Assembly: GCF_900631945.1 (NCBI RefSeq) | Contig: NZ_UZWE01000036.1 | Location: 62,001 to 126,000 of the forward strand | Direction of reading: 5' to 3' | DNA from: Paracoccus haematequi | GTDB lineage: Bacteria > Pseudomonadota > Alphaproteobacteria > Rhodobacterales > Rhodobacteraceae | DNA length: 64,000 nucleotides | Shown: positions 1 through 9,612 of the stretch, one piece after another | Layout of the letters: each line of letters opens with the position of its first letter | How positions within the stretch are numbered: position 1 is the first letter of the stretch | Made by a program: the position numbers and the translations under genes | Notes under the pieces: generated by a model | Database searches by the model: none | What the model was told of the DNA's origin: nothing | What the model saw: only the letters and a program-made list of their open reading frames with translations

Positions 1-592
1 TCTCGGCCTGGCGCAGGCCCAGCCAAGCCGATCCGATCAGCGCGAACAGGATGAAGGCCACGAAGACGCCGTGCCAGCCGGAAAACCAGATGATGCCCGC
101 CCCTATCGACGGCGCCAGCGCGGGGATCAGGATGAAGACCATCATCACGAAGCTGGAAATCCGCGCCATTTCCCGGCCCGAATACAGGTCGCGGATCAGT
201 GCCATGCCGACAATGCGCGGACTGGCCGCGCCAAGCCCCTGGACAAAGCGGGCTGCCAGCAGGAATTCCAGGGAATCGGCGAAGATCGCCGCCAGGGTTG
301 CAACGACATAGATCGCGGCCCCCAGGTAAATCGCGGGCTTGCGGCCGAGGGCGTCGGAAATGGGACCGGCGAACAGGGTGCCGATCCCCATGCCCGCCAT
401 GAAGACCGTCAGGATCAGCTGCGCCCGGTTCACGTTGTCGGGCGTCAGTTCGGCCGCGATGTCGGGCAGGGCGGGCAGCATCGCGTCGATGGAAAAGGCG
501 ACGGTGGCAAACAGAAAGGCCAGCATGGCCACGAATTCGGGCAGGGGCAGACGCCGCTGCGGCGCAGGTGCATCGGGGGCGATCACGGACAT
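1..592 (-). CDS. MFS drug-resistance transporter, Bcr/CflA type (partial)
   Basis: Read on the minus strand from an ATG at 592, this frame stays open for 197 codons and runs off the window start, so the C-terminal half is missing. The protein begins MSVIAPDAPAPQRRLPLPEF and then shows alternating hydrophobic helices. Between helices 2 and 3 it has the MFS motif A variant AGPISDALGRKP, and further on FVQGLGAASPRIV, typical of Bcr/CflA H+-coupled efflux pumps of the inner membrane. The first helix carries FSIDAMLPALPDIA, the usual Asp-containing signature of this subfamily. A second member lies at 57566-58753. The substrate cannot be told from sequence. The call of family is firm; the drug is unknown. 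Confidence 0.85.
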   Translation of the reverse strand, partial: MSVIAPDAPAPQRRLPLPEFVAMLAFLFATVAFSIDAMLPALPDIAAELTPDNVNRAQLILTVFMAGMGIGTLFAGPISDALGRKPAIYLGAAIYVVATLAAIFADSLEFLLAARFVQGLGAASPRIVGMALIRDLYSGREMARISSFVMMVFILIPALAPSIGAGIIWFSGWHGVFVAFILFALIGSAWLGLRQAE

Positions 593-645
593 GAGGGGCC
601 TTTCGTCAGGCGGTTCCTGTAATCCGAACTTGCACACTGTGCAAG

Positions 646-1269
646 TTATTTCGGACCCTCGGCCAGTTCGTCGATCACCTGCCGCCAAAGGCTTGCGGGC
701 TGTGCGCCGCTGATCGCGTGCCGGTCGGCAACGATGAAGGTCGGGACCGAGGTGATGCCGCGATCCCGTGCGTGCTGTTCGCGGGCGGCGACCTGATCCC
801 GGTCGGCGTTGCTGGACAGAAGGCGCGTTACCAGGCCGGCGTCCATGCCCCCTGCCGCCGCGATGCGCGTCAGTTCCGCCGCATCGCCGATGTCGCGGGC
901 CTCTTGCCAATGGGCGCGAAGCAGCCCCGACATGACGGGGGTCTGCGCGCCCTCAAGCCCGGCCCAGTGCATCAGCCGATGCGCGTCGGTCGTGTCCGGT
1001 TCGCGCGGCGACGGGTTCAGGACCAGCCCCAGGGCAGCGGCCCGTTGTGCCACGGCGCGGCTGGCATCCTCGGCCCGCGGACCCAGCTTGGCGCGCAGAT
1101 AGGCGGTCCGGTCCATGCCGCCCTGCGGCATCTGCGGGTTCAGGCGAAACGGATGCCAGGCGATCTGGAACGGATGCGAGGGACGGCTTTCCAGGGCGCG
1201 ATCCAGTTCGACCTTGCCGATCAGGCACCAGGGGCAGACGGGGTCTGCGAAGATGTCCAGCGGGATCAT
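646..1269 (-). CDS. DsbA-family oxidoreductase, FrnE-like
   Basis: A 207-residue thioredoxin-fold protein with the active-site motif CPWC at residues 12-15, directly after the first beta strand, a helical insertion, and the cis-proline loop SVPTFI near residue 175. The C-terminal GAQP element is typical of the FrnE branch of DsbA-like thiol-disulfide isomerases. There is no signal peptide, so it is probably cytoplasmic, as known FrnE proteins are. The ATG at 1269 is preceded by AAAGGA at suitable spacing. It lies 53 bases upstream of the MFS gene on the same strand, so the two may be cotranscribed. The natural substrate is not evident. Confidence 0.88.
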   Translation of the reverse strand: MIPLDIFADPVCPWCLIGKVELDRALESRPSHPFQIAWHPFRLNPQMPQGGMDRTAYLRAKLGPRAEDASRAVAQRAAALGLVLNPSPREPDTTDAHRLMHWAGLEGAQTPVMSGLLRAHWQEARDIGDAAELTRIAAAGGMDAGLVTRLLSSNADRDQVAAREQHARDRGITSVPTFIVADRHAISGAQPASLWRQVIDELAEGPK

Positions 1270-1291
1270 GGGCCGGTCCTTTCAAGGCGCG

Positions 1292-1325
1292 AAAATGAAA
1301 ACGGCCCGCGCGGGCGGGCCGTTCC
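1292..1325 (-). terminator. Rho-independent terminator after cspA
   Basis: On the minus strand, about 20 bases after the cold-shock stop codon, AACGGCCCG and CGGGCCGTT form a 9-bp stem with a short GC-rich loop, followed by a T-rich tail (TTCATTTTCG). This separates cspA from the FrnE-like gene downstream. Confidence 0.85.
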
Positions 1326-1344
1326 GCAATCCTGCAAAGCTGGA

Positions 1345-1551
1345 TCAGAGCAGCTTCAGATCGCTGGCCGAGGCACGGCCGTCGCGGCCCGATTGCAGCT
1401 CGTATGCGATCTTCTGGTTGTCCTTCAGGCCCGTCAGCCCGGCGCGTTCAACGGCCGAGATGTGGACGAAGATATCCTTGCCGCCGTCATCGGGGGCAAT
1501 GAAGCCATAGCCCTTGGTGGCGTTGAACCATTTCACCGTTCCGGTCGCCAT
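1345..1551 (-). CDS. cspA: Cold-shock protein, CspA family
   Basis: A 68-residue single cold-shock domain starting [18 protein letters not shown]. The two RNA-binding motifs are visible: KGYGFI (RNP1) and DIFVHIS (RNP2). Family members bind single-stranded RNA or DNA and melt secondary structure. The frame is open further upstream, but this ATG is chosen because AAGGAG sits nine bases before it and because the domain begins here. The 205 bases between thrS and this gene (1552-1756) must hold its promoter and leader. They contain a 6-bp hairpin (1713-1728) followed by a T-run on the minus strand, which could instead end thrS. Confidence 0.95.
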   Translation of the reverse strand: MATGTVKWFNATKGYGFIAPDDGGKDIFVHISAVERAGLTGLKDNQKIAYELQSGRDGRASASDLKLL

Positions 1552-1756
1552 AACCGTTCTCTCCTTCAAGTCATCCTGGCGCAGGATTGCGTCAGGCCGT
1601 GCAGCCCGCTTTCGGTATTCCGGCTGCCCGTGAAAGGGAGGCGGTAGAAAGGCTTCGCTCACGCTGATGAGAGGATGGACGAATCGTTAAAAAAGGCAAG
1701 CAGGAAACGCGCGCGGACCAGCGTCCGCACGCGATAACATGCCGGAAAGACGCGAT

Positions 1757-3703
1757 TCAGCGCAGGTCCGGCGGGGTGGCTTCGTCTTTCAGCGCGGCAA
1801 TGGCTTCGGTTAACGGTAACGAACGCGACCCCTGCTGATCGAGGCGCCGAAGCGATACCGTCCTGTCCTCGACTTCCTTCATGCCGATCGCAAGAATCGC
1901 CGGAACCTTCGCCACGGAATGTTCGCGGACCTTGTAGTTGATCTTCTCGTTGCGGGTATCGGCCTCGGCCCGGATGCCCGCCGCGCGCAGATCCGCGACC
2001 ACCTCGGCCACATAGGCGTCGGCGTCCGAGACGATGGAGGCGACCACCACCTGCCGGGGCGCCAGCCAGAAGGGCAGCTTGCCCGCGCTGTTTTCGATCA
2101 GGATGCCGATGAAGCGTTCGAACGACCCCAAAACGGCGCGGTGCAGCATGATCGGCCGGTGCTTGGCGCCATCAGTGCCCACATATTCCGCGTCCAGCCG
2201 TTCGGGCAGGTTCGGGTCCACCTGCAAGGTGCCGCATTGCCAGTCGCGGCCGATGGCGTCGCGCAGCACGAATTCCAGCTTGGGACCGTAAAAGGCGCCC
2301 TCGCCGGGGAACAGTTCGTAATCGTAACCGGCCGCCTTGCAGGCATTGCCAAGCGCGGCTTCCACCCGGTCCCAGCTTTCGTCGGACCCGATGCGCTTTT
2401 CCGGGCGGGTGGACAGCTTGATCCGCCAGTCGGTGAAGCCCAGATCGGCATAGACGCCTGCCAGGAACTCGATGAATTTCTTCGTTTCCGCCTCGATCTG
2501 ATCCTCGGTGCAGAAGATATGCGCGTCGTCCTGGGTAAAGCCGCGCACCCGCATGATCCCGTGCAGCGCGCCCGAGGGTTCATAGCGGTTGCAGGATCCG
2601 AATTCCGCCATGCGCAACGGCAGGTCGCGATAGGACTTCAGGCCGTGGTTGAAGATCTGCACATGGCAGGGGCAGTTCATCGGCTTCAGCGCGTTGACGG
2701 TCTTCTGGCGGGCGTGATCCTCGTCCACCTCGACGATGAACATGTTTTCCTGATAGTTTTCCCAGTGGCCCGACGCCTCCCACAGCTTGCGGCTGACGAC
2801 CTGGGGCGTGTTCACCTCGACATAGCCGTCGGCTCGCTGGCGGCGGCGCATATAGTCTTGCAGCGTAGTATAGATGTTCCAGCCGTTCGGATGCCAGAAG
2901 ACCTGTCCCGGCGCTTCCTCCTGCATGTGGAACAGGTCCATCTCGCGGCCCAGCTTGCGGTGGTCGCGTTTCGCGGCCTCCTCCAGCATGGTCAGGTGGG
3001 CCTTCAACTCGTCGCGGTTGCGGAAGGCCACGCCATAGATGCGTTGCAGCATCGGCCGCGTGCTGTCGCCCAGCCAATAGGCCCCGGCGATATGGGTCAG
3101 CTTGAAGGCGTCGGCGGGAAGCTGGCCGGTGTTCTGCAAATGCGGGCCACGGCACAAATCCTGCCAGTCGCCATGCCAGTACATCCGCAGCGGCTCGCCC
3201 TCGGGAATGCGGTCGATCAGCTCCAGTTTGAACGGCTCGCCCCGGTCCTTGTAATAGGCCAGGGCGCGGTCGCGGTCCCAGACCTCGGTGCGCACGGGAT
3301 CGCGGGCGGCGATGATCTGCTTCATCTTCGCCTCGATGGCGCCCAGATCCTCGGGGGTGAACGGCTCTGCCCGGTCGAAGTCGTAGAACCAGCCGTGATC
3401 GCGCACCGGGCCGATGGTGACTTTCACGTCGGGCCACAGTTCCTGCACGGCGCGGGCCATGACATGGGCGAAGTCGTGGCGGATCAGTTCCAGGGCCGGG
3501 GCCTCGTCCTTCAGCGTGTTGATGCTGATCGCGCCGCTGGCCGTGATCGGCCAGGCGAGGTCGATATGCCGACCGTCCAGGCTGGCCGAGATCGCGCGTT
3601 TCGCCAGGCTGGGCGCGATGCTTTCAGCCACCTGCGCCGCCGTGATTCCGGCGGGATAGTCGCGCGAATTGCCATCGGGGAAGGTCAGGGAAATCTGGGA
3701 CAT
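1757..3703 (-). CDS. thrS: Threonyl-tRNA synthetase
   Basis: Charges tRNA-Thr with threonine. The 648-residue protein has the usual order: an N-terminal TGS domain (about 1-60), the SAD editing domain with the HxxxH motif RHDFAH near residue 73 and a second metal-binding stretch, then the class II catalytic core. The core shows MNCPCH, the motif 2 region [17 protein letters not shown] and motif 3 [15 protein letters not shown]-terminal anticodon-binding domain starts near [11 protein letters not shown]. The ATG at 3703, giving [11 protein letters not shown], is preferred over an in-frame start 90 bases upstream because GAGGAGG precedes it and the TGS domain begins here. Length matches the family. 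It is divergent from the hydrolase at 3814, with a 110-base shared promoter region. Confidence 0.98.
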   Translation of the reverse strand: MSQISLTFPDGNSRDYPAGITAAQVAESIAPSLAKRAISASLDGRHIDLAWPITASGAISINTLKDEAPALELIRHDFAHVMARAVQELWPDVKVTIGPVRDHGWFYDFDRAEPFTPEDLGAIEAKMKQIIAARDPVRTEVWDRDRALAYYKDRGEPFKLELIDRIPEGEPLRMYWHGDWQDLCRGPHLQNTGQLPADAFKLTHIAGAYWLGDSTRPMLQRIYGVAFRNRDELKAHLTMLEEAAKRDHRKLGREMDLFHMQEEAPGQVFWHPNGWNIYTTLQDYMRRRQRADGYVEVNTPQVVSRKLWEASGHWENYQENMFIVEVDEDHARQKTVNALKPMNCPCHVQIFNHGLKSYRDLPLRMAEFGSCNRYEPSGALHGIMRVRGFTQDDAHIFCTEDQIEAETKKFIEFLAGVYADLGFTDWRIKLSTRPEKRIGSDESWDRVEAALGNACKAAGYDYELFPGEGAFYGPKLEFVLRDAIGRDWQCGTLQVDPNLPERLDAEYVGTDGAKHRPIMLHRAVLGSFERFIGILIENSAGKLPFWLAPRQVVVASIVSDADAYVAEVVADLRAAGIRAEADTRNEKINYKVREHSVAKVPAILAIGMKEVEDRTVSLRRLDQQGSRSLPLTEAIAALKDEATPPDLR

Positions 3704-3813
3704 ATCGTCCTCCTCGTCGGTTCGGCGCCCACGGAACGCCCGGCTGCGGGTTATCTGTGGGCCTCCCATGGACCCCGGCGGGAAAACTGTCAAGATAAGC
3801 GGATGGAGGACCG

Positions 3814-4557
3814 ATGATGAGCGAATATCTGGACATTCCCGCCGGGCGGCGCATCGCCTTTCAGCGCAGCAGCGGGCGCGGGCCGGGCGTGGTGTTCCTG
3901 GGCGGGTTCAAGTCCGACATGACCGGCACCAAGGCCGCCTGGCTGCACGACTGGGCGCGCGAGCAGAACCGGGCCTTCCTGCGCTTCGATTACTCCGGCC
4001 ACGGCGACAGCAGCGGCAGTTTCGAGGAAGGCTGCATCGGCGACTGGTTCCAGGACGCCCACCAGGTGATCGAGGCGCTGACGGACGGGCCGCAGGTGCT
4101 GGTCGGATCGTCCATGGGGGGCTGGATCGCCCTGCTGGTGGCACGGGCGATGCCGCAGCGGGTGGCGGGGCTGGTGACCATCGCCGCCGCGCCGGATTTC
4201 ACCCAGCAGGGGTTCTGGGCCGGATTCGACGACGCGCAGCGACAGACGCTGCTGCGGGCCGAGCGGATCGAGCTGCCCAGCGACTACAGCGACCAGCCCT
4301 ATGTCATCACTCGCCGCCTGATCGAGGATGGGCGCGATCATCTGGTGATGGACCAGCCGCTGCCGCTGTCCGTTCCGGTGCGGATGCTGCAAGGCACGGC
4401 GGATGCCGACGTTCCTGTCGATTGGGCGATGCGGCTGCTGGGTCACGCCGCCGGCGACGACATCCGGCTGACGCTGGTCAAGGGCGCGGATCACCGCTTT
4501 TCCACGCCGGAATGCCTGCGGCTGATCGGGCAGTCCATCGACGATGTTCTGGCCTAG
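3814..4557 (+). CDS. Alpha/beta hydrolase
   Basis: A 247-residue cytoplasmic alpha/beta-hydrolase. The nucleophile elbow is GSSMG with Ser100, the oxyanion region is [11 protein letters not shown] near residue 30, and the rest of the triad is probably the Asp in GTADADVP and His227 in [17 protein letters not shown] near residue 60 is the usual strand-turn in this fold. The pattern resembles the ABHD10/short-lid esterase group, but the substrate is unknown. Two adjacent ATGs (3814 and 3817) follow GGAGG; the first is used. Its end overlaps the next hydrolase gene by 14 bases, which suggests translational coupling. Confidence 0.85.
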   Translation: MMSEYLDIPAGRRIAFQRSSGRGPGVVFLGGFKSDMTGTKAAWLHDWAREQNRAFLRFDYSGHGDSSGSFEEGCIGDWFQDAHQVIEALTDGPQVLVGSSMGGWIALLVARAMPQRVAGLVTIAAAPDFTQQGFWAGFDDAQRQTLLRAERIELPSDYSDQPYVITRRLIEDGRDHLVMDQPLPLSVPVRMLQGTADADVPVDWAMRLLGHAAGDDIRLTLVKGADHRFSTPECLRLIGQSIDDVLA

Positions 4558-5500
4558 GCTGGGGCTTGGCCTGCTGACGGCCTTGGGGCTGCTGTGGGCC
4601 TGCGGCCCGCGCGACAGGCTGCGCCCGGATCAGGGCGCCGTCGATCCGCCCGGCGACGTGCAGGCCTGGCTGGCCGGACGAGAAGCCGAGCTCCGCCCCG
4701 AGGTCGCCTCCGCCCTGCAATGGGCCGGGCCGCCGGGACGGATCACCGACATCGCAATCCTGTATGTCCACGGCTTTTCAGCCAGTCCGGCGGAACTGCG
4801 CCCCTTGCCGGAACATGTCGCGCAGGATCTGGGGGCCAATCTTCTGGCGATCAGGCTGACCGGCCATGGCACGGACGGCGCCGATCTGGCGGCGGCGACG
4901 GCGCAGGACTGGTGGCGCGATCTGTCGTTCGGGCTGGGGGCGGCGCGGCAGATGGGCCGCCGGGTCGTGGTGATCGGCATGTCTTCGGGCGCCACGCTGG
5001 CGGCGCTGGCGGCGCGCGATCCGCGACTGGGGCGGCTGATGGACGGGGCGGTCCTGATCTCGCCCAATTTCCGGTTGAGGGCGCGGGCCGCGCAACTGCT
5101 GGACCTGCCCTTCGCACGGGGGCTGATCCGACTGGCCGGCGATCCGCAGCGATGCTTCGCGACCCGGAACGATCTGCATCGCGCCCGCTGGACCAGTTGC
5201 TATCCGCTGTCCGCGACGCTTGCGGTGGGTACGCTGCTGCGGCAGGCGCGGCGGGGCGGCTGGCGCGACGCAAGCGTGCCCACGCTGTTCATCTGGTCGG
5301 ATGCAGACCGGATCGTGGATCACGCCGCATCGGCCAGGGTGGCGGCAGATTGGGGCGGGGGCGCCACGGTCCTGAAGGTCGCGCCGGGTCCGAAGGACGA
5401 TCCCGACGCCCATGTCATCGCGGGAGAGGCGCTGTCCCCCGATCTAACGCCCCGGCTTGAACGGGCGATCACCGACTGGATCGGCCAGGCCCTTCGCTGA
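4544..5500 (+). CDS. Alpha/beta hydrolase with lipoprotein-like N-terminus
   Basis: A 318-residue protein. The first 20 residues form a short hydrophobic signal ending LLWACG, which looks like a lipobox with Cys20, although Trp at -2 is unusual. A membrane-anchored periplasmic protein is therefore likely but not certain. The hydrolase domain begins at AILYVHGFSASPAE and has the elbow GMSSGA; an acid in WSDADRIVD and a late His in DPDAHV complete a plausible triad. RLTGHGTDG is typical of carboxylesterase and monoglyceride-lipase-like hydrolases. It starts inside the preceding hydrolase gene, and its stop abuts the stop of the convergent gene at 5501. The substrate is unknown. Confidence 0.8.
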   Translation: MFWPRLGLGLLTALGLLWACGPRDRLRPDQGAVDPPGDVQAWLAGREAELRPEVASALQWAGPPGRITDIAILYVHGFSASPAELRPLPEHVAQDLGANLLAIRLTGHGTDGADLAAATAQDWWRDLSFGLGAARQMGRRVVVIGMSSGATLAALAARDPRLGRLMDGAVLISPNFRLRARAAQLLDLPFARGLIRLAGDPQRCFATRNDLHRARWTSCYPLSATLAVGTLLRQARRGGWRDASVPTLFIWSDADRIVDHAASARVAADWGGGATVLKVAPGPKDDPDAHVIAGEALSPDLTPRLERAITDWIGQALR

Positions 5501-5983
5501 TCAGAAGGTCAGCCTGTAATGTTCGCCCATGTCGGGTTTCTGGCCGGTGACCTTGGATTTGGCGATCTCATAGACGAAGGCCAGCTTGCCACCGGTTGCC
5601 CAGACCTCGGCTTCGGTCATGTCGAAGCGCATCAGTTGCACGTCTTCGTCGCGCTTGCCGTCCTCGAACCAGCTGGAGGCGACGGCGTTCCACAATTCGT
5701 CCAGCTTGGCCCGGTCGTCCGACAGAGACAGGGTGCCGTCGATCCGTGCATACAGCCCTTCGGCCGCGTCGCTGACGACATGCAGCGCGGGCTTGCCGCC
5801 CCCCGCGACCGAGGTCGCCAGATCCGTGCCTTTGGCCGTGATGAACCACAGCGTGTTCGTTTCAGGTTCGGCGTAACGCGACATCGGGACCAGCCGGGCA
5901 TCGTCCAGAAGCCCCAGCATCCCGGTGTTGATGTCGTCCAGGCGGTCCCAGAAGGTCGCGGCGTGCTTGTCGTCGGTCGTCAT
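5501..5983 (-). CDS. Pyridoxamine-phosphate-oxidase-like general stress protein
   Basis: A 160-residue split-barrel protein of the PNPOx-like general stress protein group, which binds flavin nucleotides. Visible features are the N-terminal helix FWDRLDDINTGMLGLL, the strand LWFITAKGTDLA and the late segment DVQLMRFDMTEAEVWATGG that typifies this branch. The frame is open far upstream, but the ATG at 5983 gives the family-length protein. The predicted ribosome site is weak. It is tail-to-tail with the hydrolase gene, with no intergenic base. The physiological substrate of this group is not known. Confidence 0.85.
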   Translation of the reverse strand: MTTDDKHAATFWDRLDDINTGMLGLLDDARLVPMSRYAEPETNTLWFITAKGTDLATSVAGGGKPALHVVSDAAEGLYARIDGTLSLSDDRAKLDELWNAVASSWFEDGKRDEDVQLMRFDMTEAEVWATGGKLAFVYEIAKSKVTGQKPDMGEHYRLTF

Positions 5984-6048
5984 TCGATATCCCCGTGCCG
6001 CCCCATGCGGCTGTCCGGGGGTGAACGACCGACCGCAAGGCCGGGTTC

Positions 6049-7407
6049 CTAGACGGCGATCTTGCTGCTGTCGGTAAAGGGATCCGTCGCGCCGCAATCC
6101 GCCGCGATGCCGCCGCGCACCCGCTGCTTGCGTGGCTTGGCCGTGTCGGGCAGGGACATGTGTTCGTCGATGAAATCCAGCACCAGGGGCCGGATGTTCA
6201 GCCGCCAGGACTTGCCCGCGAAGATGCCGTAATGGCCCGCGCCCTGTTCCAGATGCTGCCGCTTGCGGTCCTGCGGCACCCCGGTGCACAGCGCCAGCGC
6301 GGCGACGCATTGGCCCGGGGCCGAGATGTCGTCGTTGGATCCTTCGACCGTCATCACCGCCACGTCGGTGATCCTGCCGATGTCCACCGGGCGGTCGTTG
6401 ACCATGAAGGCATTGCGCGCGATCTCGCCGTTCTTGAAGATCCGCTCGACCGTGGAGAGATAGAATTCGGCCGTCATGTCCATGACCGCCAGGTATTCGT
6501 CATAGAACTTGTTGTGCTTGTCGCCTTCGCTGGCGGTGCCGCGGGCCTCGGACCAGATCTTGTCGATGAAGGCCTTGGCGTGGGTTTCGGCGTTCATCGC
6601 GATGAAGGACGACAGCTGCGCCAGGCCCGGATAGACCATCCGCCCGGCGCCGCGATACTTGAACCCGACGGACTGGATCACGGTGTGTTCCAGTTCGCCC
6701 ATGGTCATGCGGTTGCCGAAATCCGTGACCTCGGTCGCGGCGGCGTCGGGGTCGACGGGACCGCCGATCAGGATCAGGGTGCGCGGCTGGGACGCCGGGT
6801 CATCCTCGGCCAGGATCGCGGTCGCGGCCAGGGCCAAGGGCGCGGGCTGGCAGACGGCGATGACATTGGTGTCCGGTCCCAGGTGGCGGATGAAATCGAC
6901 CAGATACTGGGTGTAATCCTCGATGTCGAACTTGCCCTCGCTGACCGGGATGTCGCGGGCGTTGTGCCAGTCGGTGACATAGACCTCGCAATCGGGCAGC
7001 AGCGACGTCACCGTGGACCGCATCAGCGTGGCATAATGGCCCGACATCGGCGCGATCAGCAGCACCTTGCGGGGCTGCACCTCGCGCCGGGCGACGCGGA
7101 AATGGATCAGGTCGCCGAAGGGCCGCTTCATCACGGGTTCCACATAGACGATGTGGTCCTGGCCCTGTTCGCCGGCGATGGGCGGGATTTCCCAGTCGGG
7201 CTTGATGACCATGCGGGCATAGCTGCGTTCGGTGACGCGGCCCCACGCGCTCATCAGCTTGAAGATCGGATGGGGGTTCAGCGCGAAGACCGGATAGGAT
7301 GCGATCGCGCGGGCCGATGCGCCCATCCATTCGTTGGTGTTCCGAATGGTCTCCATCGCGTCGTAGGACACGATGCCCTTGATACCCTTGAGCGCCACAG
7401 GGGTCAT
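6049..7407 (-). CDS. phaZ: Intracellular polyhydroxyalkanoate depolymerase
   Basis: Degrades stored PHA granules. The 452-residue protein matches the intracellular PhaZ family: an N-terminal stretch YDAMETIRNTNEWMGASARA, then IAPMSGHYATLMR, a nucleophile elbow AVCQPAP with Cys in place of Ser, and C-terminal GAGHYGIFAGKSWR carrying the catalytic His. It is divergent from phaC across a 119-base region, the arrangement described for Paracoccus denitrificans. The start is uncertain. The ATG at 7407 has AAAGGA almost touching it, while an in-frame GTG at 7398 would have ideal spacing from the same ribosome site. The protein would lose only three residues. Confidence 0.95.
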   Translation of the reverse strand: MTPVALKGIKGIVSYDAMETIRNTNEWMGASARAIASYPVFALNPHPIFKLMSAWGRVTERSYARMVIKPDWEIPPIAGEQGQDHIVYVEPVMKRPFGDLIHFRVARREVQPRKVLLIAPMSGHYATLMRSTVTSLLPDCEVYVTDWHNARDIPVSEGKFDIEDYTQYLVDFIRHLGPDTNVIAVCQPAPLALAATAILAEDDPASQPRTLILIGGPVDPDAAATEVTDFGNRMTMGELEHTVIQSVGFKYRGAGRMVYPGLAQLSSFIAMNAETHAKAFIDKIWSEARGTASEGDKHNKFYDEYLAVMDMTAEFYLSTVERIFKNGEIARNAFMVNDRPVDIGRITDVAVMTVEGSNDDISAPGQCVAALALCTGVPQDRKRQHLEQGAGHYGIFAGKSWRLNIRPLVLDFIDEHMSLPDTAKPRKQRVRGGIAADCGATDPFTDSSKIAV

Positions 7408-7489
7408 CCTTTCGTTGCTGCGTCAGGGCGGAACGCTTCGCCGGGGCAAATGGGTTCAAAACCCTTGTTTGCGCAATTGCCGCCCTGCG

Positions 7490-7512
7490 CCTATGATGAA
7501 TTCAGTCATAGG
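7490..7512. promoter_or_regulatory. Inverted repeat upstream of phaC, possible operator
   Basis: CCTATGA (7490-7496) and TCATAGG (7506-7512) are 7-bp arms around a GAATTC-containing centre, ending 14 bases before the phaC start. The left arm overlaps TATGAT (7492-7497), which resembles a -10 element. A second perfect repeat, GGGTT-CAA-AACCC, lies at 7452-7464. Neither matches the PhaR site CTGC-N3/4-GCAG, so the binding factor is unknown. Confidence 0.4.
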
Positions 7513-7526
7513 GGGGAACCGGGATC

Positions 7527-9563
7527 ATGGCAAGAAGTGCAGGATCTGACGGCAAGAAAGTTGCTGGACAGCGTGGCAAATCGGACATGACCGAAAAGGC
7601 CGCTGGGACGCCTGCCAAAAAGCCGGGCAGGGCAAGGGCGAAACCCGCCGCTGCCAAGGCCGCCCCCGCGCAACCGTCCGTGGCCGCCGAATCCCTGGCG
7701 CCCGTCGCCGCCCCGCCTCTGCATCAGGCGGCCCCGGCCGAACCCGCCGCCGAGGCGGGCCGCGGGCCCCAGGCCATGGCCGAGGCCCTGGCGCGCGGAT
7801 CGTCGGGTGCGACCGCCCGCAAGCTGGCCGAGAATATCGAACGGATCGAGGCCCTGGGACAGCGGCTGATGGCCGCGCTGACCGCCCGGTCCCGCCCCAA
7901 TCCGGGCATCGAGGCGCCGGGGCCGGATCTGTTCATGACCGCCGCCAATGCCTGGGTGAAGACGTTGTCGGAACAGCCCGCGCGCGTTCTGGAGAACCAG
8001 GTCAATTACTGGGGCGAGACGCTGAAGAACTATGCCAGCACGCATCGAGCGCTGACCCTGGGCAAGGCCGAGCCGGGAGAGGACGACGCCCATAGGGGCG
8101 ACAAGCGGTTCGCCAACCCGCTGTGGGACAGCCATCCCTATTTCAGCTTCGTCAAGCGGCAATACCTGATCAATTCCAAGGCGCTGAAGGACGCGGCGGG
8201 CAATCTGCAACTGTCCGACGACACTGCCCGCCGCCGCATCACCTGGCTGACCGACCAGATCGTCGACATGATGGCGCCCACGAATTTCCTGGCCACCAAT
8301 CCCGACGCCCTGGAACGGGCAGTCGAGACCGAAGGCGAAAGCCTGGTGCGGGGGCTGGAAAACCTGGTCCGCGACGTGGAACGCAACAGCGGCGACATCG
8401 TGGTGTCGCTGGCCGACCGGGATGCCTTCTCGATCGGCGACAACATCGGCACCTCGGAAGGCATGGTCGTTCATCGGACCCGGCTGTACGAACTGATCCA
8501 GTACAGGCCCGCGACCGACCAGGTGTTCGAAACGCCGCTGCTGATCTTTCCGCCTTGGATCAACAAGTTCTACATTCTCGATCTCAAGCCGCAGAACAGC
8601 CTGATCAAGTGGCTGACCGAACAGGGCCACACGCTGTTCATCGTCAGTTGGAAGAACCCCGATTCCAGCTATGCCGATGTCGGGTTGGAGGACTATGTCG
8701 CCGCCTATCTGGAGGCGATGGACAAGGTCCGGGACCTGACCGGACAGCCGCGCCTGAATGTCGTGGGCTATTGCATCGCGGGCACCACCCTGTCGCTGAC
8801 CCTGGCGCTGCTGAAACAGCGAAACGACGACCGGGTGGCATCGGCCACGCTGTTCACGACCCTGACGGATTTCTCGGACCAGGGCGAATTCGTCAGCTTC
8901 CTGCAAGACGATTTCGTCACCGGCATCGCCGACGAGGTGAAGCGCCACGGCCTGCTGCGTGCGCAGTTGATGTCGCGCACCATGAGCTTTCTGCGCCCCA
9001 ACGACCTGGTCTGGGGTCCGGCCATCCGCAGCTATATGATGGGCGAGTCCCCGCCCGCCTTCGACCTGCTGTTCTGGAACGGCGACAGCACCAACCTGCC
9101 GGGCAAGATGGCGATGCAATACCTGCGCGGGTTGTGCCAGCAGAACGCCTTCGCCACCGACGGTTTCGAACTGATGGGTCACAAGCTGCATTTGTCCGAC
9201 GTGACGACGCCGCTCTGCGCCATCGCCTGCGAAACCGACCACATCGCGCCCTGGAAGGATTGCTGGCGCGGCGTCGCGGCCATGGGGTCCAAGGACAAGA
9301 CCTTCATCCTGTCGGAATCGGGCCATATCGCCGGGATCGTCAATCCGCCGGCCAAGAAGAAATACGGTCACTATCTGGGCAGCAGCGATTTCGGCGGCAG
9401 CTATCAGGACTGGAAAGAATCAGCCAGCTTCGCGCCGGGCACCTGGTGGACCCGCTGGGCGGATTGGCTGGCCGAACGGGCAGGGGGGATGGTGCCCGCC
9501 CGCGAACCGCAAGGAGGGCTTTGCCCCGCGCCCGGAACCTATGTTCACGAGCGCGCCGCGTAA
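7527..9563 (+). CDS. phaC: Poly(3-hydroxyalkanoate) synthase, class I
   Basis: Polymerises hydroxyacyl-CoA into PHA on cytoplasmic granules. The 678-residue protein has a low-complexity Ala/Pro/Lys-rich N-terminus (about 1-85), the PhaC_N domain and the alpha/beta catalytic domain. The lipase-like box is GYCIAG with Cys416 as nucleophile; Asp in CETDHIAPW and His in SGHIAG complete the triad. The C-terminal GTWWTRWADWL is typical of class I synthases. The protein is longer than usual because of the N-terminus. An in-frame ATG at 7587 would shorten it by 20 residues, and no strong ribosome site decides between them. It is followed by phaP and phaR. Confidence 0.97.
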   Translation: MARSAGSDGKKVAGQRGKSDMTEKAAGTPAKKPGRARAKPAAAKAAPAQPSVAAESLAPVAAPPLHQAAPAEPAAEAGRGPQAMAEALARGSSGATARKLAENIERIEALGQRLMAALTARSRPNPGIEAPGPDLFMTAANAWVKTLSEQPARVLENQVNYWGETLKNYASTHRALTLGKAEPGEDDAHRGDKRFANPLWDSHPYFSFVKRQYLINSKALKDAAGNLQLSDDTARRRITWLTDQIVDMMAPTNFLATNPDALERAVETEGESLVRGLENLVRDVERNSGDIVVSLADRDAFSIGDNIGTSEGMVVHRTRLYELIQYRPATDQVFETPLLIFPPWINKFYILDLKPQNSLIKWLTEQGHTLFIVSWKNPDSSYADVGLEDYVAAYLEAMDKVRDLTGQPRLNVVGYCIAGTTLSLTLALLKQRNDDRVASATLFTTLTDFSDQGEFVSFLQDDFVTGIADEVKRHGLLRAQLMSRTMSFLRPNDLVWGPAIRSYMMGESPPAFDLLFWNGDSTNLPGKMAMQYLRGLCQQNAFATDGFELMGHKLHLSDVTTPLCAIACETDHIAPWKDCWRGVAAMGSKDKTFILSESGHIAGIVNPPAKKKYGHYLGSSDFGGSYQDWKESASFAPGTWWTRWADWLAERAGGMVPAREPQGGLCPAPGTYVHERAA

Positions 9564-9612
9564 AGCAGCCGGAAACAACGGGTTGCGCGAAACACGGCGA
9601 TTTCTGCCTCAT

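Noticed and set aside
1713..1728. thrS terminator
   Set aside because: The 6-bp stem is separated from the T-run by about 16 bases, so it does not make a convincing Rho-independent terminator.
1919..3817. A long plus-strand frame opposite thrS
   Set aside because: Shadow of thrS codon bias; no ribosome site or recognisable domain.
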